Of a stretch of DNA of 64,000 nt, positions 10,620-21,892 are shown piece after piece; positions within the stretch are counted from its first letter, which is position 1, and every line of letters begins with the position of its first letter. The position numbers were made by a program, and so were the translations under genes. Origin of the DNA: Orobanche coerulescens. Its lineage: Eukaryota; Streptophyta; Magnoliopsida; Lamiales; Orobanchaceae. Location: assembly GCA_033398695.1 (NCBI GenBank), contig CM065804.1:36471501-36535500 (forward strand), given 5' to 3'. The notes under the pieces are model-generated. The model was not told where the DNA came from. It did not search any database and saw nothing but the letters and a program-made list of their open reading frames with translations.

Positions 10620-11138
10620 GTTCCTAATGGAACAATTATTTCAAATATCGTCTATTTTTCAAATGAAAAACCAACTCTCGGTTGGATCCCCAAAAATTGA
10701 TTTTTAATCAAAATATTTTACTTATGGGGAGTAATAATTTTTTTTAAGGGAGATAATATTTTCAGGGGGAGTTTATACCCTATTATATTTATCATTTGGT
10801 ATCATGCATATTTTATATTTGGTATCATTATATTTATTTATTTTTACACTTTTTGATAAAAACAAAAAGGGAGAGAAAGGAGAATGGGATTAACCCTGAA
10901 AGGGGGAGAAAAATCGAAATCGAAGAAAAGTTGAAAAGATGAAGTTGAAAATAAAGAGGAGACGTCGAAAAGATGATGAAAATTCGAAAAGAAAAAGAAT
11001 AGGAAAGAAGGAGTCGAAAAAGAAATGGGAGAAGAAATTAACGAAACGGATAAAGTCGAAAACTTTGGTCTATACACATATACATATATTTGTATTTTTG
11101 CAGGTAAATACCATTGACAAAGTGTTGTTTTGTAATCA
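10620..11138 (+). other. Element I non-coding 3' spacer, purine-rich
   Basis: This replaces pol. It holds several GGGGGAG-type purine runs and a long GAAAAG-rich stretch (10858-11060). A Lys-rich open frame here is a by-product of base composition. No domain is visible. Confidence 0.75.
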
Positions 11139-11153
11139 TCAAAAGGGGGAGAT
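11139..11153 (+). other. Element I polypurine tract
   Basis: CATCAAAAGGGGGAGAT ends directly at the 3' LTR start TGTTGAAACA. This is the classic copia arrangement. Confidence 0.9.
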
Positions 11154-12191
11154 TGTTGAAACATTTTGTTCCATACATGCATTAATAATGTTTTGATGAT
11201 TAAAGTTGCTAAACAAAACAAAACAACGAAGAGGCGGAGCAAAGCATCGAAGAAATCGAAGTCGCAAAAAGGTGTTCTGGACTAACATAATGTATGCAAT
11301 GGACATCGCATAGCGTACGTAAGTGGATGGCTATAACGTACGTAACAAGGGAACCTTAACGTACGTAACATGAGTTCAAACCAGATGAACGTTGGAGGAG
11401 TCAAAGTTAGAAAGGTGGCAACGGATATATGACGCCAGCAATGACGTATCCTATAACGTACGTAATGTTATAATGATAACGTACGTTAGAAGAGAAACGA
11501 ATGCTACTGGACTTAATCTGAAAGTTGGTAACGTACGTAGCATCTGAAGCCTAACGTACGTAATACGTCTTACGGACGTAATGGTGAAGAGATAGCGGCC
11601 GTAATGAAAGATCAGATAGCTAACGGCTAGTTTGATGATGAAGGCTATAAACACCATGTCTATGGTATTGATTCAAAACAACAACTTCAAGCAAGAGATA
11701 CATTGATCACTTATTCATATTGATATTATTGTTGTTGTAATATTGAGCTTATATTGTTAGTTTGAGTGTTTTTCAACATTATACACGAGAGGTAAAAGAA
11801 AAGATACGATTGGATTCGGTGTTATTAGGATCAAGGATCCGGCATTATTAGAATCGCAATCGCTATCTAGTGAGGTTTATCTAGTACCCATAGAAAGCTA
11901 GAGAGGTTGATTCCTTGTCCTACAAAAAGGAAAACGGTTTAACTTGGACCGACACAAAGACAAGTATGAGTGGTTTATCACAGACCAATAGAAGACGTGA
12001 TTGTAACGGTTATCCCTCGACCGATAGAAGAAGAGGTGCAGAGGTTTTTATCTTGAACCTATTGAAAAAGATACCAAGAGAGGACGTAGGCTTGTTTATA
12101 GCCGAACCTCAATAAATCCGTGCGTCATTTATTTTCCGCACTTTATTTTACGCTTCCGCAACACGGCGCATATTCCGATCTTGATCCAACA
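11154..12191 (+). repeat. Element I 3' LTR (1038 bp)
   Basis: It is very similar to the 5' LTR. It keeps an extra ~65-bp segment (about 12007-12071) and several intact CpG motifs where the 5' LTR shows TpG. It is followed by the duplication GGAAC. Confidence 0.93.
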
Positions 12192-14251
12192 GGAACGAGT
12201 GAATCGGTGCCTTTTGGGAGCCAACGATCACCACTCCAAATAGGGCCCCCACCACTGTAAGGAGTCCCTCTCACGATAGGGCATCCCACCCTGTCAGGGA
12301 TCCCACTTCTCTATAGGATCCTTTATCTATCGAGAAAATCGCATAAAAGAACCCTTTGCTCTTTGGAGTCTCTCCCCAACAGACATCATCAATAACACTC
12401 TCCTCCAGATCCAGATTAAAGAAGCATTTGATTACTTCAAGACATGGAAATCATATAGGGTTGCCCTATACGACTCCTTGTACAACTGGGGATACTGGAA
12501 AAAGGAAGAGATATTCATTCTGGAAGTCACGGACAGCTAGAATGTCGAAGTCTTGATCAGATGGGATGATCCATTTTGCCATAAACTGATCACCTCTTAT
12601 TTTGTGGCAAAAGAAAAGACCCAACCTAAAGGGAAGTCACAGTGACAAGCCATGGAGCCCAAGCCATCACTCAGATCCCGATTCAGACCGAGATGACGAT
12701 TACCTACAGAGAGGTTTGAGGATGAGCCATGAGGAGGCTCGTGAAAAATTCTTTGCTCAGTCCAAGGCCGCGGATGGCCAATGAACTTATGTCGAACCAC
12801 CTTACAGAGAAGTCACACCTGACAGGAGGAATCAATCCCTCCGATTGGAGCTGATGAGACCCATGGCATCCAACAGGAGGATTCAGTCCCTCCTACGGAA
12901 CAGGCAGTCACTGAGAGCCAATAGGAAGACCCAGTACTTCCTGTAACCCAGGCTACAGAATCCAAAAGACAAGAGGAGTCAGTCCCCTATGTCTCTCCAA
13001 CAGCACAGCAAGCAGAACCATCTGAGGTCCCCCCCACCCCCCTGCAACAGGTATCTACTCCTCTCCCAAATGATCCTCATTCGGATCAAAAGAGGACTTT
13101 CTAGATGATGACGAACCCCAAAGGCCTCGTTACAATGTCATACTTAAATAGCTTTGAGAGGCATCTGATTTCATTCTCTCCCACCCCAACTCTCCACACA
13201 CAGAAGCCCACAACGAACAACTACAAGCAATTAGTCGCTAAACAGTCTTCTTACAGGATGCTGTCAAAGCCCTGTAAGGCGCCAGTTACGAGCTCGAATG
13301 GATGAGAGAAACTGCTCAGGACGAGCTTCTGAAGCTGCAAAGGGTCATACAAGATGTGAAAGAAGCTTTCCACCTCATGCTCAATGCTTTGTGGCAAGCC
13401 CTTAACCAATTGAAGCAGCATCAAGAGCGAGTCCTGAAACAGGAACAAGAAAAGCTGCTAGTCAGGGAGGCCAAGACCGTAGCTGCCCTCGAATTCACAG
13501 GATCAAAACTAACTGCTCATGATCAAAAGATTGATTAACTTACAGCAATGGTTGCGAGTCTGGTGGATTGCATCACAGATCTAAAGAACAAGCAGACGGA
13601 GTCGTTGGATATTCTTCGGGATATTCACGGCAACGTATCTGATCTTGATAACGCCAAGAAGGGGGAATAGGTGCGAGAGGCTGGTAGGATGTGGCGATTG
13701 GATAAGGAAAATGAGATACAAGCCATTCTAGACGATAGTGTTTCATCTGCAATTGGAAGACTAGCCGTACCTGGGCTAGGTCAAGGAGGCAAAGGATACA
13801 TGGTTTCTGGTTCTCGTCCCGAGTTCCAGGATCCTAACTCCCCTTGAAAGAACAGTGTGCAGAAGCCTACAGAAACCAGACTCTCGACTGGTAGACATCC
13901 AATATCTGAAGATTTGAAGGCATGTAAGAAAAATGAACTAATGAGATACTTTTGTGTTCTCATGAGGGAATCGGCCATGTTTAATCACTTTAAAACGTTG
14001 GAGGATTCCGCCAAGGAGTTCTCAAGGCTTCTAGCAGAAGGAAAGCTTCCACTCCAGATCAAGCTGAATTCTAAGATCCCGAAGGGCGAACGGCCAACCC
14101 ACCCAGGAGACTGGATTCTCTCCTTTTACGTATCCCAAGAAGGAAGAAACTTATACAGGGATCAAGGAAGAGACACCTTTGTCAACTGGTGGAAGGGAAC
14201 TGAACATGACCCCTCCCGAAAATTTTGGAAACATCAGTCTTATAGGGGATA
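12192..14251 (+). pseudogene. Element J internal remnant with coiled-coil protein pieces, family not recognised
   Basis: Several broken open stretches lie in plus frames. Near 12400 a piece reads IKEAFDYFKTWKSYRVALYD, then NWGYWKKEEIFILEV, ending at a TAG. At 13302-13538 a heptad-rich piece (LWQALNQLKQHQERVLKQEQ) looks like a coiled coil. It continues in frame after a TAA that most simply replaces a Gln codon, giving LTAMVASLVDCITDLKNKQT. At 13857-14251 a 131-codon piece contains LAEGKLPLQIKLNSKIPKG and FVNWWKGTEHDPSRKFWK. I do not recognise these. The position just before a polypurine tract and an LTR start suggests a gag-like protein or an extra 3' ORF of an old LTR element. A pararetrovirus origin was considered but no diagnostic motif is seen. 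Confidence 0.5.
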
Positions 14252-14707
14252 AAACTTATGTTATCTACATATTACTTTCTCTTGTTTCCTTCCAATGTAA
14301 TCAATAAAATTCAAACAACACTGTAATCTGTTATCAATAAAATACCTTTTATCTCAAAAGATTTCAACTCGTGATCTAACGTTATTACTTTGATTATATT
14401 TTGAGCTGAAATGTTTTACTAAGAATAAAAGATCAATAAGTCTCAAAGCTGCAAGAACTTATCTGCGAACAGTTCATAGATTAAGTTGTATTCAAATAGG
14501 ATTATTTCCTGTAAGATTGTGCTTACACGCCAATCATAATTTAAGTTGTAATACCCTTAAGTCCTGTAGGATTTATTATCTTAGAACTTGCCTGCGAGCA
14601 GTTCAATTTTCTTTTAGTCTAAGTCTCGAAGATCAAAATATTCGACAGAAGACTTGATAATAGCCTCTCTTTATTAGAAGTTTTCGCACTATCAAAAAGG
14701 GAGAAAT
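14252..14707 (+). other. Element J non-coding 3' region with polypurine tract
   Basis: This AT-rich sequence has no credible gene. It ends at CAAAAAGGGAGAAAT (14693-14707), a copia-like polypurine tract directly before TGTTGG. Confidence 0.65.
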
Positions 14708-15002
14708 TGTTGGAAAAAATCCTCCATGTGTTTTGATAATTGCCTCATACAGCAATATCTTCAAAATCATAATATCTGTCTAAGTATGGGAGTTGTTAGG
14801 AGAACATCATAAAGCCTGTCCATACAACGTAAGATCTTCCAGCAAAGTCAAGAGTCCTTTCCAACAGCATAGTCTTCAATATACAACAAAGATGAAGATG
14901 TTGGATACAGAAAACATGCCCAAACTGACTTACTCGTGGCAATCTTCCAGACGCAAGTGTTTTACTTAGGAAAAGTAAAACATAAATGCAACAGGACTGG
15001 AG
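14708..15002 (+). repeat. Element J 3' LTR start, cut by element A
   Basis: TGTTGGAAAAAATCC follows the polypurine tract, and the next bases (TGTTTTGATAATTGCC) resemble copia LTR starts. The sequence stops at 15003, where LTR A begins. The continuation is not found in the window. Confidence 0.65.
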
Positions 15003-16813
15003 TGTAATCTCCTAGAATTTCGGTACGATTCTTCGCATTATTTTATCCGAGTTGTACTGTACAAAGTGGAACCGACACAGTATGGGTGGATAATTTTGGA
15101 AACTGTGACAGTCATGCCAGTATGTCTATCGAGGTTATTTTAATTCTAGGATATTACATGCTTGATGTGTTTTTCGATGTCGGATATACTGTATGAGTAT
15201 TTGTACAATTGTTGTACTTGGTCAATAGTTGTATTTGAGGATATCGTGCATCAGATGTATCGTATGAGAATGTTATCAGAACGAGCATATGTATTCAGTA
15301 TGCAATATGTTCATATCCAGTATGTCAAGTCGGACAGGAACAGTTGGATTTTGGCTTACGTACCTTAAATTACATGTTTTACGTACGTTATGCCTAAGGG
15401 ATTATATACGTAACAAAGGGAATCAGACAGGACCGAGCTGTGGTTGGCAGGTGGGGCTTGGTGTCGACAGCTTTCGGTGCGGTTGTGGACAGGCGAGTCA
15501 ACCTCGAACATTACGTACGCTATGCAGGGTGTATTACGTACGCTAAGAGGGTAAGTTACTGTAGCAAGTCAACGGCTATATTACGTACGCTACGGATAAA
15601 GGATTACGTACGTGAGCAAGTGAACGAAACAGGTTAGTGAGTTCTGGAATGATGTTATGTACGCTATGTTGGATGTGTAGCGTACGCTAGAGAGCATTAT
15701 GTACGTTATCGTTGAGTGATAACGTACGTAATGAAGAGTGCATTTTATAAAATGAAGTGTGGACTTTCATTTCCTCACGAACCAAAGAGATGTTCCTCTC
15801 CATATCTGTGCTTCTTCACTTCTAAGTGTGTTCTAGACACTTTTAACTTGGTTATGAGTTTGGGAGCATGGATTTGAGGCTTGGATATGAAGATGTTAAT
15901 GATTCTTGAAGTGTTTGATGGTATTATTCATCTTCAAGAGGTATGTTGGATAATCCCTCTCTTCTATTTCGGATTTTGATGTTGTTGTTGATGTCTTCCT
16001 CGTATGATGATGGTTATGGTATTATGGTTATACTTCTTGATGATATATGAGGTGTATATTGAAGAAGATGATGATTATGATGAGTATATATTTCAAGTGT
16101 TTATGTTTTAGATATGAACACGGAATGTTGATATTTAGAACAAGTGATGATGATTATGGATGTTAAGGGACAAGTTATGTGAATGGTGATTTGATCTTCT
16201 ATACGGTCTTGATGATATACGAATCATGATTATGAATTTGACAAGGATATTATCTTTCTTTGAGGATATATGTTCATATGAGTCGAATGATCCTAAGTGT
16301 AGTTTGGCATGAGATTGATATATATATAAACAAGGGGTAATCATATCATGTTGAATTTAAGCTTGAATTCGGAATTGAATATGTTGATTAAACTTGCTTC
16401 GTGCTCGAATCAAGTGTTATTGAGATCACCAGATTATAACTTTGAATTGAAGGTGTGAATTCAGATTTGTTGGGCATAAGAACATTTGATCCGTACATAA
16501 TTGGAATCGAGTATGTTATGAAATCCTTAATATCGAGATGAATTGATCGTTGATATGATCATCGGTATATAGAATTGTAGTATGATTATAGATCCGTAAT
16601 TGATTAGTTCAGGTTGTTCGGATTTATGTTTAATCGAGATATTGTGGAACCGTTGGGTTTATTGATCGGTTATATCGGTTGTTGATTGTTATCGAACGTA
16701 TTATTAATTGATCATTGCACTAGGTTGCCTTAAGTGATCGTTGATGATTAACCGTTGTATTGTGATTGGAATTGGAGGATGCATGAATCGCCTTGGTCGG
16801 GGCTGCGGAGCTT
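15003..16813 (+). repeat. Element A 5' LTR, first segment
   Basis: It matches 61616-62800 over its first 1.15 kb, and 62801-63696 (inverted) over 16171-16813. It contains the U3 motif cluster and a TATA-like box. It ends at one copy of AGCTT (16809-16813), where B inserted. No gene. Confidence 0.9.
15352..15751 (+). promoter_or_regulatory. Element A U3 motif cluster and TATA-like box
   Basis: About ten near-palindromes (TTACGTACGCTA, TTACGTACGTGA, TAGCGTACGCTA, AACGTACGTAA and relatives) are spread over 15356-15732. The TATA-like TTTATAAAA follows at about 15744-15752. The 3' LTR repeats the cluster at 61983-62390. Confidence 0.68.
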
Positions 16814-18145
16814 TGTTGCGATTTTTCTTACACGCAAGTGCACGTTATCGTTTACAAGTAATAAGTGATGAGTGAGTATCGTTCCCACGAGGACTGAATC
16901 ACTAACTACCGATTTTTATGTATTCTAGTTTTATCTAAACAATCGAACTTTGGGTTTGCAATAATTACTATGAGAATTAATAAAAGACGAAATAGTAAAA
17001 ACAAACGATAGCTTGAAGAAAGGGAATCAAATGATGAATAAGTCTAGGATTCTGAATCCACCTCGGTTTATCCGAATTTACTCTCGATTATCTGAAGTTA
17101 ATAATTTTTCCAATTTATTGAAGGCGGAGATTGCTAATATTCTACCGCCTCTCCCGAGGTCACTAGATTTATCTAAAGGCGAATAATGCACTCTATCCCT
17201 AGGTGAATTAATTTGTCAATAGGCAAAAAGCATAAAATCTCCAAAAGGCCACGTAGTTCCTATGAGTATATTCCTATCTCACAGAATAAAACGGTCCTCA
17301 CCAATAGTTCCTCACCAATTCTCCTCTCCCGATTCGAATTGAATGATTAAATCAATACAACTATTGGCCAGATAATTGAAAGCATTAAACACGATTGGGA
17401 AAACTCAACAAAAAGAGAATAATTTAGATAATCTCAAATAAATTCGTCAAAACGTAGGTTTCATCAAAATCCTAGATTAGGGTTTTAGCCTGACATGCTA
17501 ATAAATGAAAATACAGAATATATGAATGAAAGCATTAAAATCAAACGCAGATGAAGCTCGGATTCCTCCGTTCTTCGGCTTCCGCCCTCTGCTCTTGAAG
17601 TCTTCTGCTTCTCTTCCTCATCTGCCGTCTCCCCAAGATTCTTTTATTCCCCCGATCAAAAGGTCTTCCAAGATGATTAATTAGGGTCTTAAACCCTTAT
17701 TTATAGCTTTGCACAGCCTCCAAATCGTGTCCGTGTGTGTAGGTCGAGAACTGGCTTCGAAACGGCCCACAATCCGTGCGGAGCTCACCATAACCGCCCA
17801 GTGTGCCGCGGCTCACTAGACCTGTGCCGCGGCACATGGTCTTCAACTGGATGCCTGGGCGCATTTAATTCATCTGTGCCGCGGCTCACCTGGACTGTGC
17901 CGCGGCACAGAGTACAGTTTACTCTGTGCTTGCTGGTTGTCTTCCTGTGTCGCGGCCCTGCTTCCTTGTGCCGCGGCTCACGACCAAAATTTGCTGTCTT
18001 CGCCCGTTTCGCCTCATTTTAGTTTCCGGACTCCAATCACCTGACAAACACATAAAATTAAGGCATTAAAAGCTCATTTAAGCAAATTCACTCTCCAAAA
18101 TAATACAAAATAATGGGAAATAAGCGTATAAAAATACGCCTAACA
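16814..18145 (-). repeat. Element B 3' LTR (1332 bp)
   Basis: It is close to 46644-47961. Differences are few and include a ~17-bp segment near 18030 missing from the other copy. It contains the CCGCGG motif array and a TATA box. No gene. Confidence 0.94.
17695..17990 (-). promoter_or_regulatory. Element B U3: CCGCGG palindrome array and TATA box
   Basis: Six copies of GTGCCGCGGCTCA or GTGCCGCGGCACA (one changed to GTGTCGCGGCCC) lie at 17802-17985. In the element's direction they lie upstream of CTATAAATAAGG (17695-17706). The 5' LTR repeats this at about 47635-47815 with a TATA near 47530. Confidence 0.68.
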
Positions 18146-18507
18146 AATACCCCCAAACTTAAGCATTTGCTTGTCCTCAAGCAAAAAGAATTAATTTCAA
18201 TCAAAAGAATATCGTGAATAATTGTGCAACTCGTAGTGCTCTACCTAATCAATACTATCCTGAAATTTTCTCTGAATAATACGAGTATCGTAATAGTGAG
18301 CTACACTCAGAACACTGATTCCACAAAGTAACCAAGTTCAGTCCTAATCACTTGTTCATGAAGAAAATCCAGCTCAAAGATTAACAAACGTGAATCAAAT
18401 CGACCATCAATAAGAAAGGTTAAAATAAACAAGCTAGTTCGTCCCGTTCCACAGTCTAATGGCAAAATTTTCACGAATTTCATAAAAATAATCCTCGGAC
18501 AGTATTC

Positions 18508-18557
<50 letters not shown>

Positions 18558-19011
18558 GCAAGAAATTGATTCGAGTTGACCACTAGGTTCGGATCTCGGG
18601 ATGTTTCATCGGGATAATCCTAGGGTAGAACTTCCATTCTCATGTGGCACATGGATGCTTCTAGTTACTAAGTTCCCTTCTACAGCGGAGAAACAACTCG
18701 AATATATAATTCCCGCATGTCCGAATCAAGGTCGCTATTTTATGCGAGAGTAAACAACGGGTCATGTGAATACCCCCGGTTACTAGGCTCCCTATTATCG
18801 GCACACATGAGAAATTTCTAAATCACTAGTCTAATCAGGGTCGTCGTTTTACGCGAGAGTAAACAACGGGTCATGTGAATACCCCCGGTTACTAGACTTC
18901 CCATCATAGAACAAATATTATCTCGACTATTGGGAAAAACTGACCGACTCTAAACTCAATCTAAGTGCCAACACGACTTATGTAACTGGACGACTAACTA
19001 ACCGACAAATG
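18146..19011 (-). other. Element B polypurine tract and 3' untranslated region
   Basis: The tract TTAAGTTTGGGGGTATTTG (minus strand, 18146-18165) borders the 3' LTR. The rest is non-coding and includes an ACCCCCGGTTACTAG repeat near 18771 and 18882 and a TA microsatellite. It stops at the junction with D. Confidence 0.85.
18512..18557. repeat. (TA)n microsatellite
   Basis: An uninterrupted TA dinucleotide run inside B's 3' untranslated region. Confidence 0.97.
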
Positions 19012-20290
19012 TGTTGTTGCCCAAAATATTTATCCGAAGATTAATACTGCTGGATGACGGACAACAAACAACAATTGCGGGAGCACTTCCGAGAGAAGAT
19101 AAATAATACAAGATTTGCCGGGTTTGTTAGGCCCGGGCTTGAATGCTCTCGCGAGATGTTATTAATACAAATATTCGTGGATACAAGTATTAATGAGAGA
19201 AATCTAAATACAATGAGTGTAAAAAGACTCTGTTAATCCGGCTCTTGAGCGAAGCTTGGTGTTCTTCGTCCCCGCCGATAGTTTGCTCGGTGAGAGAGGC
19301 CGGGAGAAGTAAGACCGAATGATAGCTGTTGCCAAGAGTTGGAGATAGCCAAGTGTGTGTATTTTGCTTCTGTATTGTGTGCTTGAATCGCGATATGGCC
19401 AGAGAGTGCAATAGAATTTCCGTCCCTGGACAAGTGCTGGGAGCCTTGTATTTATAGGGGCAGCCGGGTCCTGTCCTGTAGTGGCCGATCGCCTGCCGGC
19501 CATTATAATAATGTGCCGATCGCCTGCCGGCTAATATTATAATGGGGCGATCTCCTGGGCTATCGGGCTAAAGTCCAAGGAAGATGCTGGCTGTCGGGCT
19601 AAAGTCCAAGGAAGAGGCTGGCACAGCTGGGCGGTCCAATTAGGAGCCATCACGTGTCCGGAATCAGTCAACATGTGGCCCTACTGACAATCTTTCGGCG
19701 GCTTGTCGGCTGGTGGAGAGATTCTGCCAGGCTGTGGTCAATGTCCCGAGATTCGCGGATCTTGTCTCGGCCTTTGCACGTGGTGCCAGTCTCTTGAGGT
19801 TCGGCCTTTGCTGACTGGATGGCCATCGGAGCTGATCGACATGAGGCGATCGTCTCTAGCTGATCATCCGAGGTCGCCATCGGCCAGTGGATGAAGGTCG
19901 GTCTCCAAGGGTAGGTCGGCAAGTGCCGAGAGATGATCGTCTCCAGTTGGTCGATCGGCAGGAGTCGGTCGCTGAATACCGAGAGGGGATCGTCCAGTAG
20001 TAGATCGCCAGGGGTCGGTCGCCGAGTATCGAGAGGCGATCGTATCTGAGGTTGATCGCTCGATACCGGGACTTGTCCTGGGGCCTTCGGTTGGCCAGTC
20101 TAGCATGTCCGCTGGGTTAAGGCTCGGTCGCTGACCGGCAGATCCGCCTTGGCCGCTCGGCAGAAACTCGGTCGCCAGTCCTCCTGGTAGATCGCCGGTC
20201 GGCAGATCTGCCTTGAACGATCGGCAGTGACTCGGTCGCCCGACCTCCTAGTCGATCGCCGGTCGGAAGGTGTTAATTCTTGACACAATA
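19012..20290 (-). repeat. Element D 3' LTR
   Basis: On the minus strand it ends GGGCAACAACA at 19012. It is similar to H's LTRs and rich in GGCGATCG motifs. It also holds two copies of a ~29-bp unit (GGGCTAAAGTCCAAGGAAG, 19566-19615). Confidence 0.9.
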
Positions 20291-21071
20291 ATTGCCCCCC
20301 AGCTTGCTCCTATGTTGAAGACATGGGGCGAGGTGGTTCTTGCTGGCGATCGTGTACGGATGAGGACGGGCGATCTGAGCTGACTTAGGATTCGGACTTG
20401 GGCTATCATGGTCGATTGGCTTAGCTATCTTTCGGTCTTGTACCTGCAAAAACAACATTGGCCGATCCCCCACGGAAACTTGGTGGTTTCGCTTTGTTTG
20501 AGGAATCGTGCACAGTCGCGGAGATCGATGGACCGACCCCATGACCGTGTCTTGGTGCGCGAAGACATTGAGTGTCTCGTGACTCACTTTATTATGAGGG
20601 TCCTCTGTTAGGCTGCGCCTCGCCTCGTATTTAAACGAAGGGCGTGCGGTCTCGGTCTAGAGGAGTCCTTGCGCGGGGCAGCGTCGGATGAATCAACGCC
20701 ACGCCCGCGGCTTGTTAGCTCTGCTTCCACCTCGGCCAGCCATGGAGATGGCCGACCTCGACGGTGTACGTTGAGACGGGGGTTGTGGCATGTGTCCACT
20801 GATTAATGTTGGAGAGCCCTCAGACTACGCCGGCCTCGTATTTAAACGAAAGGCGGGCGATCTCGGCCGAAAGGGACCTTGCATGGCCGAAGCAGCCGGT
20901 TCCATCGACTGCCAGGACCATGGCTTTATGATGTGCGGTGGAGGCGATCTTATGCCTTAGTCCGTCATGTTATATCTTTGGATCAGTAGATGGCGATCGT
21001 GTCCACCGGGTTGCTGATGATGTAGCGATCGGGCCGGAAGACTGGCGATCGTCGCTCGGCGGCCGATCGCT
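20291..21071 (-). other. Element D non-coding interior with polypurine tract
   Basis: The minus-strand tract AGCTGGGGGGCAATT borders the LTR. The remainder, rich in CGATCG and related to 52802-53632 in H, shows no gene. Confidence 0.75.
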
Positions 21072-21821
21072 TTATTCGTAAGTCGATATTGGCGATCGGG
21101 CGGCAGCTAGTCCCTCATTTAGAATGGACTGTAGGCGGAGATCGAGTTCTCCGGCTCTGCTGGGTAGTAGCGATCGGGCTGGGAGGAGGAGGTCGTGCAC
21201 GGTCGCCGATCGCTCTACTCCTAGGCTGAGAAGAAGCCTTTGCCTGGACAGGAAATCTGCGGCTCTAGCCCGGAAGGCTGCGTAGGTCGTCGGTAGGGTC
21301 TTCGTGAGATGCCTGAACATAGGCGAGAAGCCCTGAAAACCTCCTAGGACCGAGTAGAGGGCGGTCTCATCGCTTACGGGCTCGCCGTTGAGGATGATCA
21401 TGTCAACCCGGTCGATGTAGTCCGAGTCGGACTCCTCTTCCCCTTGCCTGATCCGCCACATGCGATGGGGACCTTCTGTCCTAGCGGCCCTAGTGGCGAA
21501 GTATTCTGTGAAGACGTGCGCCAGCTCGTTAAAGGAGCCTATGGACTGAGGTGGCAATGAGGTGTACCACCGGTGGGCGAGGTCGTCCAGCGTCAGAGGG
21601 AACATTCGGCACCGGGTCGCGTATGATGCCCCACACCCGTTCATGTAGATGTTGAACTTGTGCAGGTGTGTTTGGGGGTCCGATCGCCCCTCGTACACGG
21701 GTGTATGAGGAGGGACGATCTTGTGCTGCACGGGGGCGAGCTCGATGTCGATCGCGAGCGGCTCGCTCGGCGTGGCGATCGTCTTCATGGCGCCTGCCCC
21801 GGATTGCAGGAGCGCCTTCAC
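21072..21821 (-). pseudogene. Element D gag, 5'-truncated
   Basis: An open stretch of about 249 codons encodes a gypsy gag core with KFNIYMNGCGASYATRCRMF, WYTSLPPQSIGSFNELAHVF and GFSPMFRHLTKTLPTTYAAF. These resemble capsid segments of the Tat/Ogre branch. The N-terminus is missing because the copy ends at 21821, with no ATG at the start. The reading frame is otherwise undamaged and serves as the reference for the frameshifted copy in H. No knuckle or protease follows. Confidence 0.82.
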
Positions 21822-21892
21822 GTGTCAGCAAAAGAGGCTCGGGGGACCGGCATCTGCATGCCCATGTGTCAGCAAAAGAGGCTCGGGGGACC
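21822..21892. repeat. Direct repeat at the D/B junction
   Basis: A 27-bp block (GTGTCAGCAAAAGAGGCTCG and seven more bases) occurs at 21822-21848 and 21866-21892, starting right at the truncated end of D. Confidence 0.85.

Larger units (their letters stand above)
8142..12191 (+). mobile_element. Element I: copia-type gag-only LTR retrotransposon (TR-GAG-like)
   Basis: Two LTRs (8142-9111 and 11154-12191) begin TGTTGRAACA and end GATCCAACA. They are flanked by a perfect 5-bp duplication GGAAC at 8137-8141 and 12192-12196. Between them are a primer site, a copia-type gag with two CCHC knuckles, a purine-rich non-coding stretch and a polypurine tract. No protease, integrase, RT or RNase H is present. 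The 4.05-kb length and gag-only content match the described class of terminal-repeat retrotransposons with GAG domain, so mobility must have come from an autonomous relative. Confidence 0.9.
19012..21821 (-). mobile_element. Element D: truncated Tat-like gag element (same family as H)
   Basis: The 3' LTR (19012-20290), interior and most of gag match H (50164-54834) in inverted orientation. The copy stops inside gag at about 21821 and has no 5' LTR or primer site. It lies inside B between the 3' untranslated region and the env-like gene. The left flank is AAATG, but no matching duplication is found at the right, so the right side was lost. Confidence 0.85.

Noticed and set aside
10939..11196. 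Lys/Arg-rich 85-codon frame downstream of I's gag
   Set aside because: It runs through the GAAAAG-rich spacer and into the 3' LTR; composition alone explains it.
12192..14251. Endogenous pararetrovirus as the source of J
   Set aside because: No RT, movement-protein, coat zinc-finger or tRNA-primed leader motif is visible, while a copia-like polypurine tract and LTR start follow.
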